Assembly (NCBI RefSeq): GCF_011050415.1
Contig: NZ_DRFS01000022.1
Span: 62,001 to 126,000, forward strand
Origin: Halomonas sp.
GTDB taxonomy: Bacteria; Pseudomonadota; Gammaproteobacteria; Pseudomonadales; Halomonadaceae
Direction: 5' to 3'
Length of the DNA: 64,000 bases
Shown here: piece after piece, positions 8,938 through 15,888 of the stretch
How the letters are laid out: the number at the start of each line of letters is the position of its first letter
Numbering within the stretch: the stretch's first letter is position 1
The notes under the pieces: generated by a model
Databases searched by the model: none
What the model saw: the letters and a program-made list of their open reading frames with translations, nothing else
What the model was told of the DNA's origin: nothing
Made by a program: the position numbers and the translations under genes

Positions 8938-8989
8938 TCGTTGCCCGATAGCGTTGTTTCAAAACGCGCAGCAACCGCCTTTGGCTGCT
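8927..8989 (-). promoter_or_regulatory. ANTAR-type antiterminator RNA (two hexaloop hairpins), presumed NasR target
   Basis: Read leftward: hairpin P1 (8989-8970) has a 7-bp stem AGCAGCC/GGTTGCT and loop AAAGGC. After a 19-base linker, hairpin P2 (8950-8927) has stem TATC-GGGC/GCCC-(CT)-GATA and loop AACGAC. Both loops are six bases with A at position 1 and G at position 4, the hallmark of RNA bound by ANTAR proteins. The 3' arm of P2 is the 5' arm of the terminator at 8888-8937, so the two folds exclude each other. NasR at 28955-30232 is the obvious binder (inference). Nitrate or nitrite would then permit read-through. Confidence 0.8.
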
Positions 8990-9041
8990 AGCTAACGTAA
9001 TGCTTGATGTTCGTTACAATGCTGTTCTATGCAATACAAAA

Positions 9042-9058
9042 AGCAAAACATCGGCCAA
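9042..9058 (-). promoter_or_regulatory. Sigma-54 promoter of the FAD reductase-nirBD operon
   Basis: Leftward TTGGCCGATGTTTTGCT matches the -24/-12 consensus (TTGGCACG-N4-TTGCT) at nearly every fixed position, with the required ten bases between GG and GC. Transcription would start near 9031, placing both ANTAR hairpins and the attenuator in the leader RNA. Confidence 0.7.
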
Positions 9059-9145
9059 TAAGCTTATATTACTTTGGTTATATTTTTGATTCAGTGGGTT
9101 AGCGGTGTTTTTGAGAATGCTCAACGCCTCTGTATGTTCATTTGG

Positions 9146-9161
9146 TGCACGCTGCTGGTGC
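9146..9161. promoter_or_regulatory. NtrC-like enhancer box in the divergent nas intergenic region
   Basis: TGCACGCTGCTGGTGC fits the NtrC pattern TGCAC-N6-GGTGC exactly in its fixed bases. It lies about 100 bases upstream of the leftward sigma-54 promoter and 140 bases upstream of the candidate rightward one, the usual enhancer distance, so it could serve both operons. Confidence 0.6.
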
Positions 9162-9291
9162 GCATCGGGGCCGTTATGCACTTAGATGCAGCGAAAAATC
9201 GCTATTGGCGTTTTTAAGCGCCTCGAATGAGAAGAGTATGTTGAATTTTAGGGCGTTGTTTTTATTAATTAATATCTTTTATTAGGGCAGG

Positions 9292-9308
9292 TGGGTGCGG
9301 GTCTTGCT
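9292..9308 (+). promoter_or_regulatory. Candidate sigma-54 promoter for nasA
   Basis: TGGGTGCGGGTCTTGCT has GG and GC ten bases apart and a perfect TTGCT -12 element, but a weak -24 element (GGGTGCG against TGGCACG). Transcription would start near 9319, upstream of the nasA attenuator. Confidence 0.4.
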
Positions 9309-9355
9309 GTATCTTATTAACAAAATGGTTATGTAATAAGCAACAACGGCTCATT

Positions 9356-9410
9356 GCAGTTTATTTGCAACAAGCAGTTTGCAAAAACAGTTTGTAAAAA
9401 ACGGTTTTTA
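9356..9410 (+). repeat. Four imperfect CAGTTT-type direct repeats in the nasA leader
   Basis: GCAGTTTATTTGCAA, GCAGTTTGCAA, ACAGTTTGTAA and ACGGTTTTTAA follow each other with little spacing. They are A+T-rich and lie between the candidate promoter and the attenuator. Their role is unknown; they could be an RNA or protein binding array or simple slippage. Confidence 0.4.
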
Positions 9411-9472
9411 AAAGAACAAGCTTAATCGCAGCAAAAATCTGATGAGTATGGCACCCGAGTAAAGTAGGTGTC

Positions 9473-9493
9473 CCTGAGACAACGGCGTCCAGG
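9473..9493 (+). promoter_or_regulatory. ANTAR-type P2 hairpin in the nasA leader
   Basis: Stem CCTG(A)GAC / GTCCAGG with the six-base loop AACGGC (A at 1, G at 4). Its 3' arm GTCCAGG is also the 5' arm of the terminator at 9485-9531, giving mutually exclusive folds as in the divergent operon. A clear first hairpin (P1) with the same loop rule was not found; an irregular CACC/GGTG hairpin lies just upstream at about 9451-9470. Confidence 0.65.
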
Positions 9494-9531
9494 CAGGCTT
9501 CTTTTTATGAAGCTCGCTTGGGCGCTTTTTT
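9485..9531 (+). terminator. Leader attenuator terminator of the nasA-cobA operon
   Basis: Ten-pair outer stem GCGTCCAGGC / GCTTGGGCGC with G-U pairs, an inner CTTC/GAAG stem, then six T residues (9526-9531). It ends 25 bases before the nasA start codon, so read-through is needed to express nasA. This also rules out the in-frame TTG at 9518 as the start. Confidence 0.8.
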
Positions 9532-9556
9532 GCTTTTAAGGCCGGAGGAAAGTGCC

Positions 9557-12316
9557 ATGCCCCAGGCGAACCAGCTTGCCCAGCGAGAAATGCTCACTAC
9601 CTGCCCTTACTGCGGGGTAGGCTGTGGCGTTAAAGCGACCCTGCAAGGCGATATCTTGAGTGGCGTTGAGGGCGACCGTGAGCATCCGGCTAATTATGGT
9701 CTGCTATGCGTAAAGGGGAGCGCACTTCATGAAACCTTGGGGGGGCATGGTCGTTTAACCCAGCCACGGATCGATGGCGTTGAAGTCTCCTGGGCGCAGG
9801 CGTTAACGGTCACGGCCCAGCGGCTAAACGCTCTGCGAGAGGAGCACGGCAATTATACGGTAGCGGGTTATCTGTCAGGACAGCTGCTCACCGAAGATTA
9901 CTATGTCGCCAATAAGTTGTTTAAAGGCTTTCTAGGCACGCCGCATTTAGATACCAACTCGCGGCTCTGCATGGCGTCGGCAGTGGCAGCTTACAAGCGC
10001 GCCTTTGGCGCGGATGCGGTGCCCTGCAACTACGAAGATCTGGAAGAGGCTGAATTGGTGGTGCTGGTGGGCTCTAATCTTGCCTGGAACCATCCGGTGC
10101 TTTATCAGCGCATCAAAGTCGCTAAAGAACGCAACCCGCTGATGCGCTTAGTGGTGATCGACCCTCGAGTAACGGATAGCTGCGAAATCGCTGACCTCTA
10201 CCTGGGTATCAAGCCGGGCAGCGATGCGTATCTATTTAATGGCCTGCTGGCGTGGATGGCGCAGCGAGGCAAGCTCGACACCCTCTATCTAGAGCGGCAT
10301 ACCGAAGGCTTTGTGGAGGCGTTGGCAGCCGCTCAGCAAACGGCAGGTTCGATTGCCGAGGTGGCTGCCGCCTGTGATGTTGACCTCGAGCGTCTAGAGA
10401 CTTTTTACTACTGGTTTGCTAGCCAACTGCACGTGGTCACGCTCTATTCTCAGGGTGTTAATCAATCTTCTAGCGGCACCGATAAGTGCAACGCGATTAT
10501 TAACTGTCACCTGGCTGGCGGAAAACTCGGCTTGCCTGGGGCGGGGCCATTTTCGATTACCGGGCAACCCAACGCCATGGGGGGGCGCGAAGTGGGCGGG
10601 CTTGCTAATCAGCTAGCGGCACACATGGATTACCATACGCCGGGGGCGCTCGATCTTGTTAGCCGTTTTTGGGCCACTGACAGCTTAACTCCTACTTTGC
10701 CTGAAGCGCCTGGCTACAAAGCCGTGGAGCTATTCGAAGCGATTGAGCGCGGTGAAGTAAAGGCGCTGTGGGTCATGGCGACTAACCCGGCGATTAGTCT
10801 GCCCGATGCGGCTCGCGTTCGCGCTGCACTGGAAAAGTGCCCGCTGGTGATTGTCTCCGAATGTGCCGCCCACACTGACTTACTTCCCTACGCTGATATT
10901 GTGCTGCCTGCCTCGGGATGGTCAGAAAAAGATGGCACCGTCACTAACTCCGAGCGGCGAATCTCGCGCCAACGGGGCATGCTGTCGCCTCCCGGTGAGG
11001 CACGCCATGACTGGTGGATAATGTGCGAAGTGGCGAAGCGTTTAGGGTTTGCCGAGGCGTTTAATTATTCGCATCCGTGGGAGATTTTCGACGAGCACGC
11101 GCGGTTATCAGGGTTCGAAAACGATTTTAAAATCACCGCAGCACAAGGCGGGCCGCGGCGCCTATTTGATATCTCGGGGCTTATTGGTTTGGGGCGTGAG
11201 AGATACGATGCCTTGTCACCCATTCAGTGGCCAGTCACTGAGGCGGCACCATCAGGAACCCCGCGCCTATTTGAAGATGGCATTTTTGCTACATCGAACG
11301 GTCGCGCCAAACTGCTGGCGGTTCAGCCGCGAGGGCCTTCGCAAGAACTCTCCACTACTTACCCACTGCGCTTAAATACTGGGCGAATTCGCGATCAGTG
11401 GCACACCATGACGAGAACCGGTCGCGCACCACGGTTAATGAATCACCGCGCAGAACCCTTTATGGAGATACATCCAGACGATGCAGTAGCTGCCGGTGTG
11501 CAAGATCAAGCACTCGCCATGCTCAGCGCCCCAGCAGGTGAGTTTCGCGCCCGCGTGCGGGTATCCAATGCCCAGCGGCGAGGTGAGGTGTTTGTACCTA
11601 TCCACTGGACTGACTGTTTTACAAAACAGGCCAGAAGTAGTGCCTTGATTGCTGGTATCATCGACCCGCTTTCAGGCCAGCCTGAGTCTAAACACGGGGC
11701 GGTAGCGCTTAGCCCATTACCCGCTGCGTGGCAGGCAACGTTACTCATCGCCAATACGCTAACGGATCGGGCGGCTGAGCCTTGGCGGATAAGCGACTAT
11801 TGGGCGCGTATTCCCATGGGCGCTTGCCAGCGCTGGCAACTAGCCGATACTCAACAGGTGGAGGATTGGTTTACACAATGGGCGAACTGGTTGCCAACGC
11901 CCGTTTCTATATGGTCTCAAGACAGTGCTAGCGGTCGGTTTCGCGCTGCTGGGATTGAAAACGGCAGGCTATGTTGGTGGCTGATGGTCGGGCCACCTAA
12001 TGAGCTACCAGGGCTTGCTTGGCTGGAGGCACGTTTTGAAGATGAGGCGCTGAGTACTAACCATCGACGCCGCTTACTCGCAGGCTGCGATGATGGTGCA
12101 GCGGATACCGGGCCAATAGTATGCAGTTGTCATCAGGTGGGCCAAATCACGATTGCTAATGCAATCCGCGATGGTGACACCAGCGTAGAAGCATTAGGTG
12201 CAAGGCTTGCTTGCGGAACCCAGTGCGGCAGTTGTATTCCTGAATTGAAATCACTGATTGAAGAGGAGCGGCTCAATGCGCGCGCTAAGCAAACACCTAA
12301 CACAGAAGTGGCCTGA
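9557..12316 (+). CDS. nasA: Assimilatory nitrate reductase catalytic subunit
   Basis: A 919-residue molybdenum bis-MGD enzyme of the NasA/NarB type that reduces nitrate to nitrite in the cytoplasm. An N-terminal [4Fe-4S] site uses Cys16, Cys19, Cys23 and the Cys of GLLCVKG. The long molybdopterin domains include the MASAVAAYKRAFG and NAMGGREVGGLANQ segments. A C-terminal BFD-like [2Fe-2S] domain (CSCHQVGQ ... CGTQCGSC) probably accepts electrons from the FAD reductase. The ATG at 9557 is chosen because GGAGG lies at 9544-9548; an upstream in-frame TTG falls inside the terminator. cobA overlaps its 3' end. Confidence 0.96.
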   Translation: MPQANQLAQREMLTTCPYCGVGCGVKATLQGDILSGVEGDREHPANYGLLCVKGSALHETLGGHGRLTQPRIDGVEVSWAQALTVTAQRLNALREEHGNYTVAGYLSGQLLTEDYYVANKLFKGFLGTPHLDTNSRLCMASAVAAYKRAFGADAVPCNYEDLEEAELVVLVGSNLAWNHPVLYQRIKVAKERNPLMRLVVIDPRVTDSCEIADLYLGIKPGSDAYLFNGLLAWMAQRGKLDTLYLERHTEGFVEALAAAQQTAGSIAEVAAACDVDLERLETFYYWFASQLHVVTLYSQGVNQSSSGTDKCNAIINCHLAGGKLGLPGAGPFSITGQPNAMGGREVGGLANQLAAHMDYHTPGALDLVSRFWATDSLTPTLPEAPGYKAVELFEAIERGEVKALWVMATNPAISLPDAARVRAALEKCPLVIVSECAAHTDLLPYADIVLPASGWSEKDGTVTNSERRISRQRGMLSPPGEARHDWWIMCEVAKRLGFAEAFNYSHPWEIFDEHARLSGFENDFKITAAQGGPRRLFDISGLIGLGRERYDALSPIQWPVTEAAPSGTPRLFEDGIFATSNGRAKLLAVQPRGPSQELSTTYPLRLNTGRIRDQWHTMTRTGRAPRLMNHRAEPFMEIHPDDAVAAGVQDQALAMLSAPAGEFRARVRVSNAQRRGEVFVPIHWTDCFTKQARSSALIAGIIDPLSGQPESKHGAVALSPLPAAWQATLLIANTLTDRAAEPWRISDYWARIPMGACQRWQLADTQQVEDWFTQWANWLPTPVSIWSQDSASGRFRAAGIENGRLCWWLMVGPPNELPGLAWLEARFEDEALSTNHRRRLLAGCDDGAADTGPIVCSCHQVGQITIANAIRDGDTSVEALGARLACGTQCGSCIPELKSLIEEERLNARAKQTPNTEVA

Positions 12317-13175
12317 GGCCTTTACGCGCCTGGGGCAACGGGTGCTAGCGCCTTTCGGTCGTGAGCCATCATCGCGTTTACGACTGCCGTTAAGCGGGGA
12401 TTGTCAGCCAGGTAAGGTCTATTTGGTGGGTGCAGGCAGTGGCGATGTCGAGCTACTAACGCTTAAAGCTGCAAGGCTGCTTATGCAGGCGGATGCAGTG
12501 GTGTATGACCGTCTGGTAGGCGATGACGTGCTGGCGCTGATCCCGCGGGGCACCGAACGCTACTACGTAGGCAAGGCACGTGGCCATCACAGCGTTCCTC
12601 AAACAGAAATTGGTGCCTTGATGGTTAAGCTCGCCAATGCCGGCAAATCGGTCGTGCGCTTAAAAGGCGGCGACCCCGGCGTGTTTGGGCGGATGGGTGA
12701 AGAGTTGGCTGCGTTAGCTGCTGCTCACGTGCCTGCGGCTATTGTACCGGGTATTACCGCTGCATCAGCGGCGGCGGCCTGTATGGGCATTCCGCTCACC
12801 GATCGTGGTCATGCCCAGCAACTGCGCTTTGTGACCGCGCAACTGTGCCGGGAAGATGGCACTCCCGACTGGAAGTCGCTGGCGCGTAAAGACGAGACCC
12901 TGGTGTTTTATATGGGGCTCTCCAAGGTGGACGCGATCTGCCACGGTTTACGCCAAGCGGGTCTTCCTGATGAGTGGCCAGTCATGTTGGTGGCCAATGC
13001 CAGCCAACCGGAGCAGCAGTCACTGGTAGGTACACTTGCGGATATGCCTGCTCGTTTAGCCGCTGAACCACTGCCTTCGCCGTGTTTGATTGTGGTGGGC
13101 AGCGTGGTGAGCATGGTGCGAACAAGTTCTTCAGCGTCATTAGCGAGCATCATCAAAACGGTCGACCCGGCGTAG
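12276..13175 (+). CDS. cobA: Uroporphyrinogen-III C-methyltransferase
   Basis: About 299 residues from the ATG at 12276, which has GAGGAG just upstream. The gene overlaps the end of nasA by 41 bases, implying translational coupling. SAM-dependent methyltransferase signatures are clear: VYLVGAGSGDVELLTLKA, VVYDRLV, VRLKGGDPGVFGR and the PGITAA loop. It converts uroporphyrinogen III to precorrin-2, the precursor of siroheme, the cofactor of NirB. The oxidase/ferrochelatase half found in CysG is absent, so another enzyme must finish siroheme. The first 40 residues (basic, poorly conserved) are extra relative to the family core. Confidence 0.92.
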   Translation: MRALSKHLTQKWPEAFTRLGQRVLAPFGREPSSRLRLPLSGDCQPGKVYLVGAGSGDVELLTLKAARLLMQADAVVYDRLVGDDVLALIPRGTERYYVGKARGHHSVPQTEIGALMVKLANAGKSVVRLKGGDPGVFGRMGEELAALAAAHVPAAIVPGITAASAAAACMGIPLTDRGHAQQLRFVTAQLCREDGTPDWKSLARKDETLVFYMGLSKVDAICHGLRQAGLPDEWPVMLVANASQPEQQSLVGTLADMPARLAAEPLPSPCLIVVGSVVSMVRTSSSASLASIIKTVDPA

Positions 13176-14399
13176 AGTGGGGAAGAGTTTCATCCAGGCG
13201 CCGACAACCGCCAGCGTACCGACACCTCCAATCACTGCAGCGGGAACAGCCCCAAACCAGGCTGCCATGCTGCCTGCACGAAACTCGCCTAGCTCATTGC
13301 TGGAGCCGATAAACAGCATATTGACCGCATTCACGCGTCCGCGCATTTCATCGGGGGTTGCGAGTTGAATCAGCGTCATGCGCACATATACGCTAATCAT
13401 GTCGGCAGCACCTGCTACTAACATGGCCACCAGCGAGAGCCAGAAAATCGTCGATAAGGCGAACACTAGATTGGCAACGCCGAAAATCACCACCGCGATA
13501 AACATCACTAAACCAGCGCGACGCTTAATACCGCGTATGCCTAAGTACAGCCCCATTAGCAGTGCGCCAACCGCAATAGCGCTGCGAAGCGCGCCCAACC
13601 CTTCGGGCCCAACATGGAGTACTTCCTGGGCATAAATAGGCAGTAGTGCCACGACGCCACCTAACAACACTGCAAAAAGATCCAGCGAAATAGCGCCCAA
13701 AATAATCGGCTGATGGCGGATATAGCGAATGCCCGCCGTAAAGCGCTTCACGGCGGTGCTCTCTAACGTTTTAGCCGCTTCTGCGAAACGAATCGGTACT
13801 GGAAGCAGCAGTATAAGCGCCGCTATAAAACATCCTAAACATACGCTGTAGGCAAGGCTGCCACCGCCTAACCCATACAGAATGCCGCCTAATAGCGGGC
13901 CGCCAATCACGGCAATTTTCATGATGGAGCTATTCAGGGCGATTGCGGAGGCAAGCTGCGATCGGGGCACGATGTTGGGCAGCAAGCTTTGTAATGCAGG
14001 GCCGGTAAAGGCGCGCGCGGCACCAAATAGCGCCAGTACTGCATAAAATCCCCCCACACTCTGGCTTCCATTTAGCGAAAGGGTGAGAAGAAGCGCGCTG
14101 CACAGCCCTTGCACTACCCAGCTAAGTTGCAAAATACGTTTGCGTGAGAAGCGGTCAACAAAATCTCCCGCGGGTAATAGGAGTACTACCATAGGCAGAA
14201 ATTGGGCCAATCCCACATAGGCTAGTGCCATAGGGTCACGGGTAATATCGTAGACCTGCCAAGCCACCACGACAGCTTGAATTTGCATGGCAAAGACCGC
14301 TGCCAATCGCGACAGCAGAAAGCTTAAAAAGCCCGATTGCCGGTGAAGCGGTAGTAAAGGTTCTGAAGAGCTGAGGTCATTGTTAGTAGCAGCGTTCAT
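13140..14399 (-). CDS. MFS transporter (DHA3/EntS-like)
   Basis: About 419 residues if started at the ATG at 14399; in-frame GTG (14426) and TTG (14432) starts exist and none has a good ribosome site. Twelve hydrophobic segments are expected from the pattern, with a GDFVDRFSRKR loop between helices 2 and 3, which is the MFS signature A. The family includes enterobactin exporter EntS and multidrug efflux proteins; a substrate cannot be assigned. It is convergent with cobA, overlapping its last 36 bases. Nothing suggests a role in nitrate use. Confidence 0.85.
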   Translation of the reverse strand: MNAATNNDLSSSEPLLPLHRQSGFLSFLLSRLAAVFAMQIQAVVVAWQVYDITRDPMALAYVGLAQFLPMVVLLLPAGDFVDRFSRKRILQLSWVVQGLCSALLLTLSLNGSQSVGGFYAVLALFGAARAFTGPALQSLLPNIVPRSQLASAIALNSSIMKIAVIGGPLLGGILYGLGGGSLAYSVCLGCFIAALILLLPVPIRFAEAAKTLESTAVKRFTAGIRYIRHQPIILGAISLDLFAVLLGGVVALLPIYAQEVLHVGPEGLGALRSAIAVGALLMGLYLGIRGIKRRAGLVMFIAVVIFGVANLVFALSTIFWLSLVAMLVAGAADMISVYVRMTLIQLATPDEMRGRVNAVNMLFIGSSNELGEFRAGSMAAWFGAVPAAVIGGVGTLAVVGAWMKLFPTLRRVDRFDDAR

Positions 14400-14537
14400 A
14401 GCATCGTCATGGTAGGCGAGTTTCACTAGCAAAGGGTTGAAGTGGGGAGGTTGCTACCCCATGTTAGTTAACACGCTATCAATAGAAAAGGATGTTAATG
14501 ATGCAAAATGTAATGCCTAACCCTGCTTTGCATCTCG

Positions 14538-14573
14538 TTAGGTTGTATCAGCGAATTAGGTTGTATCAGCGAA
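14538..14573. repeat. Perfect 18-bp tandem duplication
   Basis: TTAGGTTGTATCAGCGAA occurs twice head to tail in the region between the MFS gene and arfA. It looks like a recent slippage duplication; no function is evident. Confidence 0.8.
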
Positions 14574-14628
14574 AGAGTATGGGGGATAAGTGCAGCTTGG
14601 AACGCTAACAGATAAGCTATGTCATAGT

Positions 14629-14654
14629 AGATATCTGCCTACTGGCAGGTATCT
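14629..14654 (+). promoter_or_regulatory. Hairpin in the 5' leader of arfA
   Basis: AGATATCTGCC / GGCAGGTATCT form an 11-pair stem with a four-base loop, followed by TTTC and then the arfA ribosome site. It may be a weak attenuator or an RNase III site, or belong to the promoter region; the promoter itself was not identified. Confidence 0.4.
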
Positions 14655-14675
14655 TTCAAAAGTCAGGAGAAAACG

Positions 14676-14828
14676 ATGAAAAAGCGCAATATCCAAGACA
14701 ACGCCTTAAAAGCTCAGCTGCGAACGCCGATGTTCAAAATGCAGCAGCAAACCCCCAAAAAAGGCAAAGGCAGCTACTCCCGTAAAAACCGTGGTGATAC
14801 CCAGCGGGGATATAGCCAAGCCGCTTGA
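14676..14828 (+). CDS. arfA: Alternative ribosome-rescue factor A
   Basis: A 50-residue protein starting at an ATG with AGGAG upstream (14664-14668). The order DNALKAQLRTPMF then KKGKGSYSRKNRG matches ArfA, whose N-terminal half binds release factor RF2 and whose basic KGKGSY tail probes the empty mRNA channel of stalled ribosomes. It acts as a back-up when tmRNA rescue fails. In other bacteria arfA mRNA is cleaved or terminated at a hairpin so that the protein is made mainly when tmRNA is missing. Here a strong hairpin covers the last codons and the stop. It is a single gene, easily missed because of its size. Confidence 0.85.
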   Translation: MKKRNIQDNALKAQLRTPMFKMQQQTPKKGKGSYSRKNRGDTQRGYSQAA

Positions 14829-14860
14829 GCAACATTTTGACTCAAGTGATTTGGCTATAT
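14810..14860 (+). terminator. Hairpin spanning the arfA stop codon, terminator-like
   Basis: Outer stem ATATAGCCAA / TTGGCTATAT and inner stem CTTGAG / CTCAAG. The TGA stop (14826-14828) lies inside the inner stem and the last five codons in the 5' arm. TTTCTGTCTT follows, so it may terminate transcription. RNase III cleavage of the stem would give mRNA without a stop codon, the known tmRNA-dependent control of arfA (inference). Confidence 0.75.
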
Positions 14861-14955
14861 TTCTGTCTTAAAATTAGCGTATCGGTCTCAAGGATAGAAC
14901 TTTGCAACACGTAGTCGGTATAAAGTAAGTCACTTAACGAAAAAGGAGTTTTCAC

Positions 14956-15231
14956 ATGGCAGTTAAAATTCGTCACTTGGTAGCAGCTGTTGCGTTTTCC
15001 GGGTTTGCTCTTTCCGCCCATGCGGATGATGTTGAAGGTGTCATTGAGAGCATTAATGCAGATAGCCAGACGTTCACCGTACAAGGAATTGAGTTTGAAG
15101 TTGATGATCGTACCGATTATGACGATGGCCTCCGTAGCTTTGAAGGTTTACAAGAAGGTATGCGTGTCGAAGTAGATTATGACTATCAAGATGGCCGACA
15201 TATCGTACGAGAAATTGAAATTGATGATTAA
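14956..15231 (+). CDS. DUF5666-like secreted small protein
   Basis: 91 residues with a clear signal peptide (basic start, hydrophobic core, cleavage after SAHA near residue 23). The mature part (VEGVIESINADSQTFTVQGIEFEVDDRTDY ... LQEGMRVEVDY) has the short beta-barrel pattern of DUF5666, small periplasmic or surface proteins of unknown role. It is very acidic, as expected for a halophile's exported protein. An AAGGAG ribosome site sets the start. It is monocistronic, ending before a terminator shared with the gene on the other strand. Confidence 0.7.
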   Translation: MAVKIRHLVAAVAFSGFALSAHADDVEGVIESINADSQTFTVQGIEFEVDDRTDYDDGLRSFEGLQEGMRVEVDYDYQDGRHIVREIEIDD

Positions 15232-15311
15232 GTGGCAATAATTGCGGTATATTTTTTAAAAGCGCTGCTCTAAGCAATTACTAATTAGCATTTAATCGAG
15301 TAAGTGTTCAA

Positions 15312-15344
15312 AACGCCCCGACCACTCCCTGTGGCCGGGGCGTT
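15312..15344. terminator. Bidirectional terminator
   Basis: AACGCCCCG-(a)-CCAC, loop TCCCT, GTGG-(c)-CGGGGCGTT, lying between the convergent DUF5666-like gene and the DUF1127-like gene. T-tracts are short on both sides (GTTCG rightward, GTTTTGAAC leftward). Confidence 0.75.
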
Positions 15345-15346
15345 CG

Positions 15347-15595
15347 CTATGCCAGACTGCTCCCACATAGTGGACAGGTTTCGTAGGCATCTCGGGTTTC
15401 AGCCTGATGGCGCTGAGCGTGTTGATTCGGCTCATTTACACCATGAATCGATATCAACTGACCCTGCTCCCAGCGTAAGCCTATATCTTTTAATAGGTGC
15501 GGGTCATGCAAGTGCGGGTTTTCGTATAGGCGACGCTGGGTATGATAATGCTTTAAGGCGCTTAATAGCTTACATGTAATGGTTGCGATTGCCAT
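15347..15595 (-). CDS. DUF1127-like small protein with C-terminal CxxC
   Basis: 82 residues from the ATG at 15595, which has AAGGAG nine bases upstream; a longer frame from 15628 is not supported. The middle (RRLYENPHLHDPHLLKDIGL) fits the DUF1127 pattern, a short helical motif of small regulatory or RNA-associated proteins in proteobacteria. After it comes an unusual hydrophilic extension ending in TCPLCGSSLA, half of a zinc-ribbon-type site. The function is unknown. It is monocistronic. Confidence 0.6.
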   Translation of the reverse strand: MAIATITCKLLSALKHYHTQRRLYENPHLHDPHLLKDIGLRWEQGQLISIHGVNEPNQHAQRHQAETRDAYETCPLCGSSLA

Positions 15596-15733
15596 GGTGA
15601 CGGTCTCCTTAATTAGGAGGCCCGACATGATCGCGATCAGAAAGTATCAAAAGTAACGATAAAACACCTGGCCGCGACACATGCCGCGGCCAAATTTCTC
15701 ACTACTTCACTGGCCCGCGACCACAACATGCTG

Positions 15734-15759
15734 ACACCGCATTATTCATAATGCGGTGT
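15734..15759. repeat. Perfect 12-bp inverted repeat
   Basis: ACACCGCATTAT TC ATAATGCGGTGT. It lies in the 290-base region between the DUF1127 gene and the ABC exporter gene, with no T-tract. A second 8-bp hairpin (TGGCCGCG/CGCGGCCA) lies at 15669-15692. An operator or a repetitive extragenic element is possible. Confidence 0.6.
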
Positions 15760-15814
15760 AGCTTATTGATTCGTGTAACGCGGATGTGCCAGTGCATGAG
15801 TAGTTCTCGTTAGT

Positions 15815-15855
15815 AAAAGATAAGAGCTGCCTAGTAAAGACAGCTCTTATCTTTT
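15815..15855. terminator. Terminator downstream of the ABC exporter
   Basis: AAAAGATAAGAGCTG, 11-base loop, CAGCTCTTATCTTTT. It works leftward, 34 bases past the ABC gene stop, and is symmetrical enough to act in both directions. Confidence 0.8.
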
Positions 15856-15888
15856 AACCGATGCTTACCAGTAGGGTCAATCGTTAAG

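Noticed and set aside
9181-9240. Another sigma-54-like element (TTGGCG ... GCGCC) near 9205
   Set aside because: Spacing between GG and GC is nine rather than ten bases.
9518-9556. Longer N-terminus for nasA from an in-frame TTG
   Set aside because: It overlaps the attenuator hairpin and lacks a ribosome site; the ATG at 9557 has GGAGG at proper distance.
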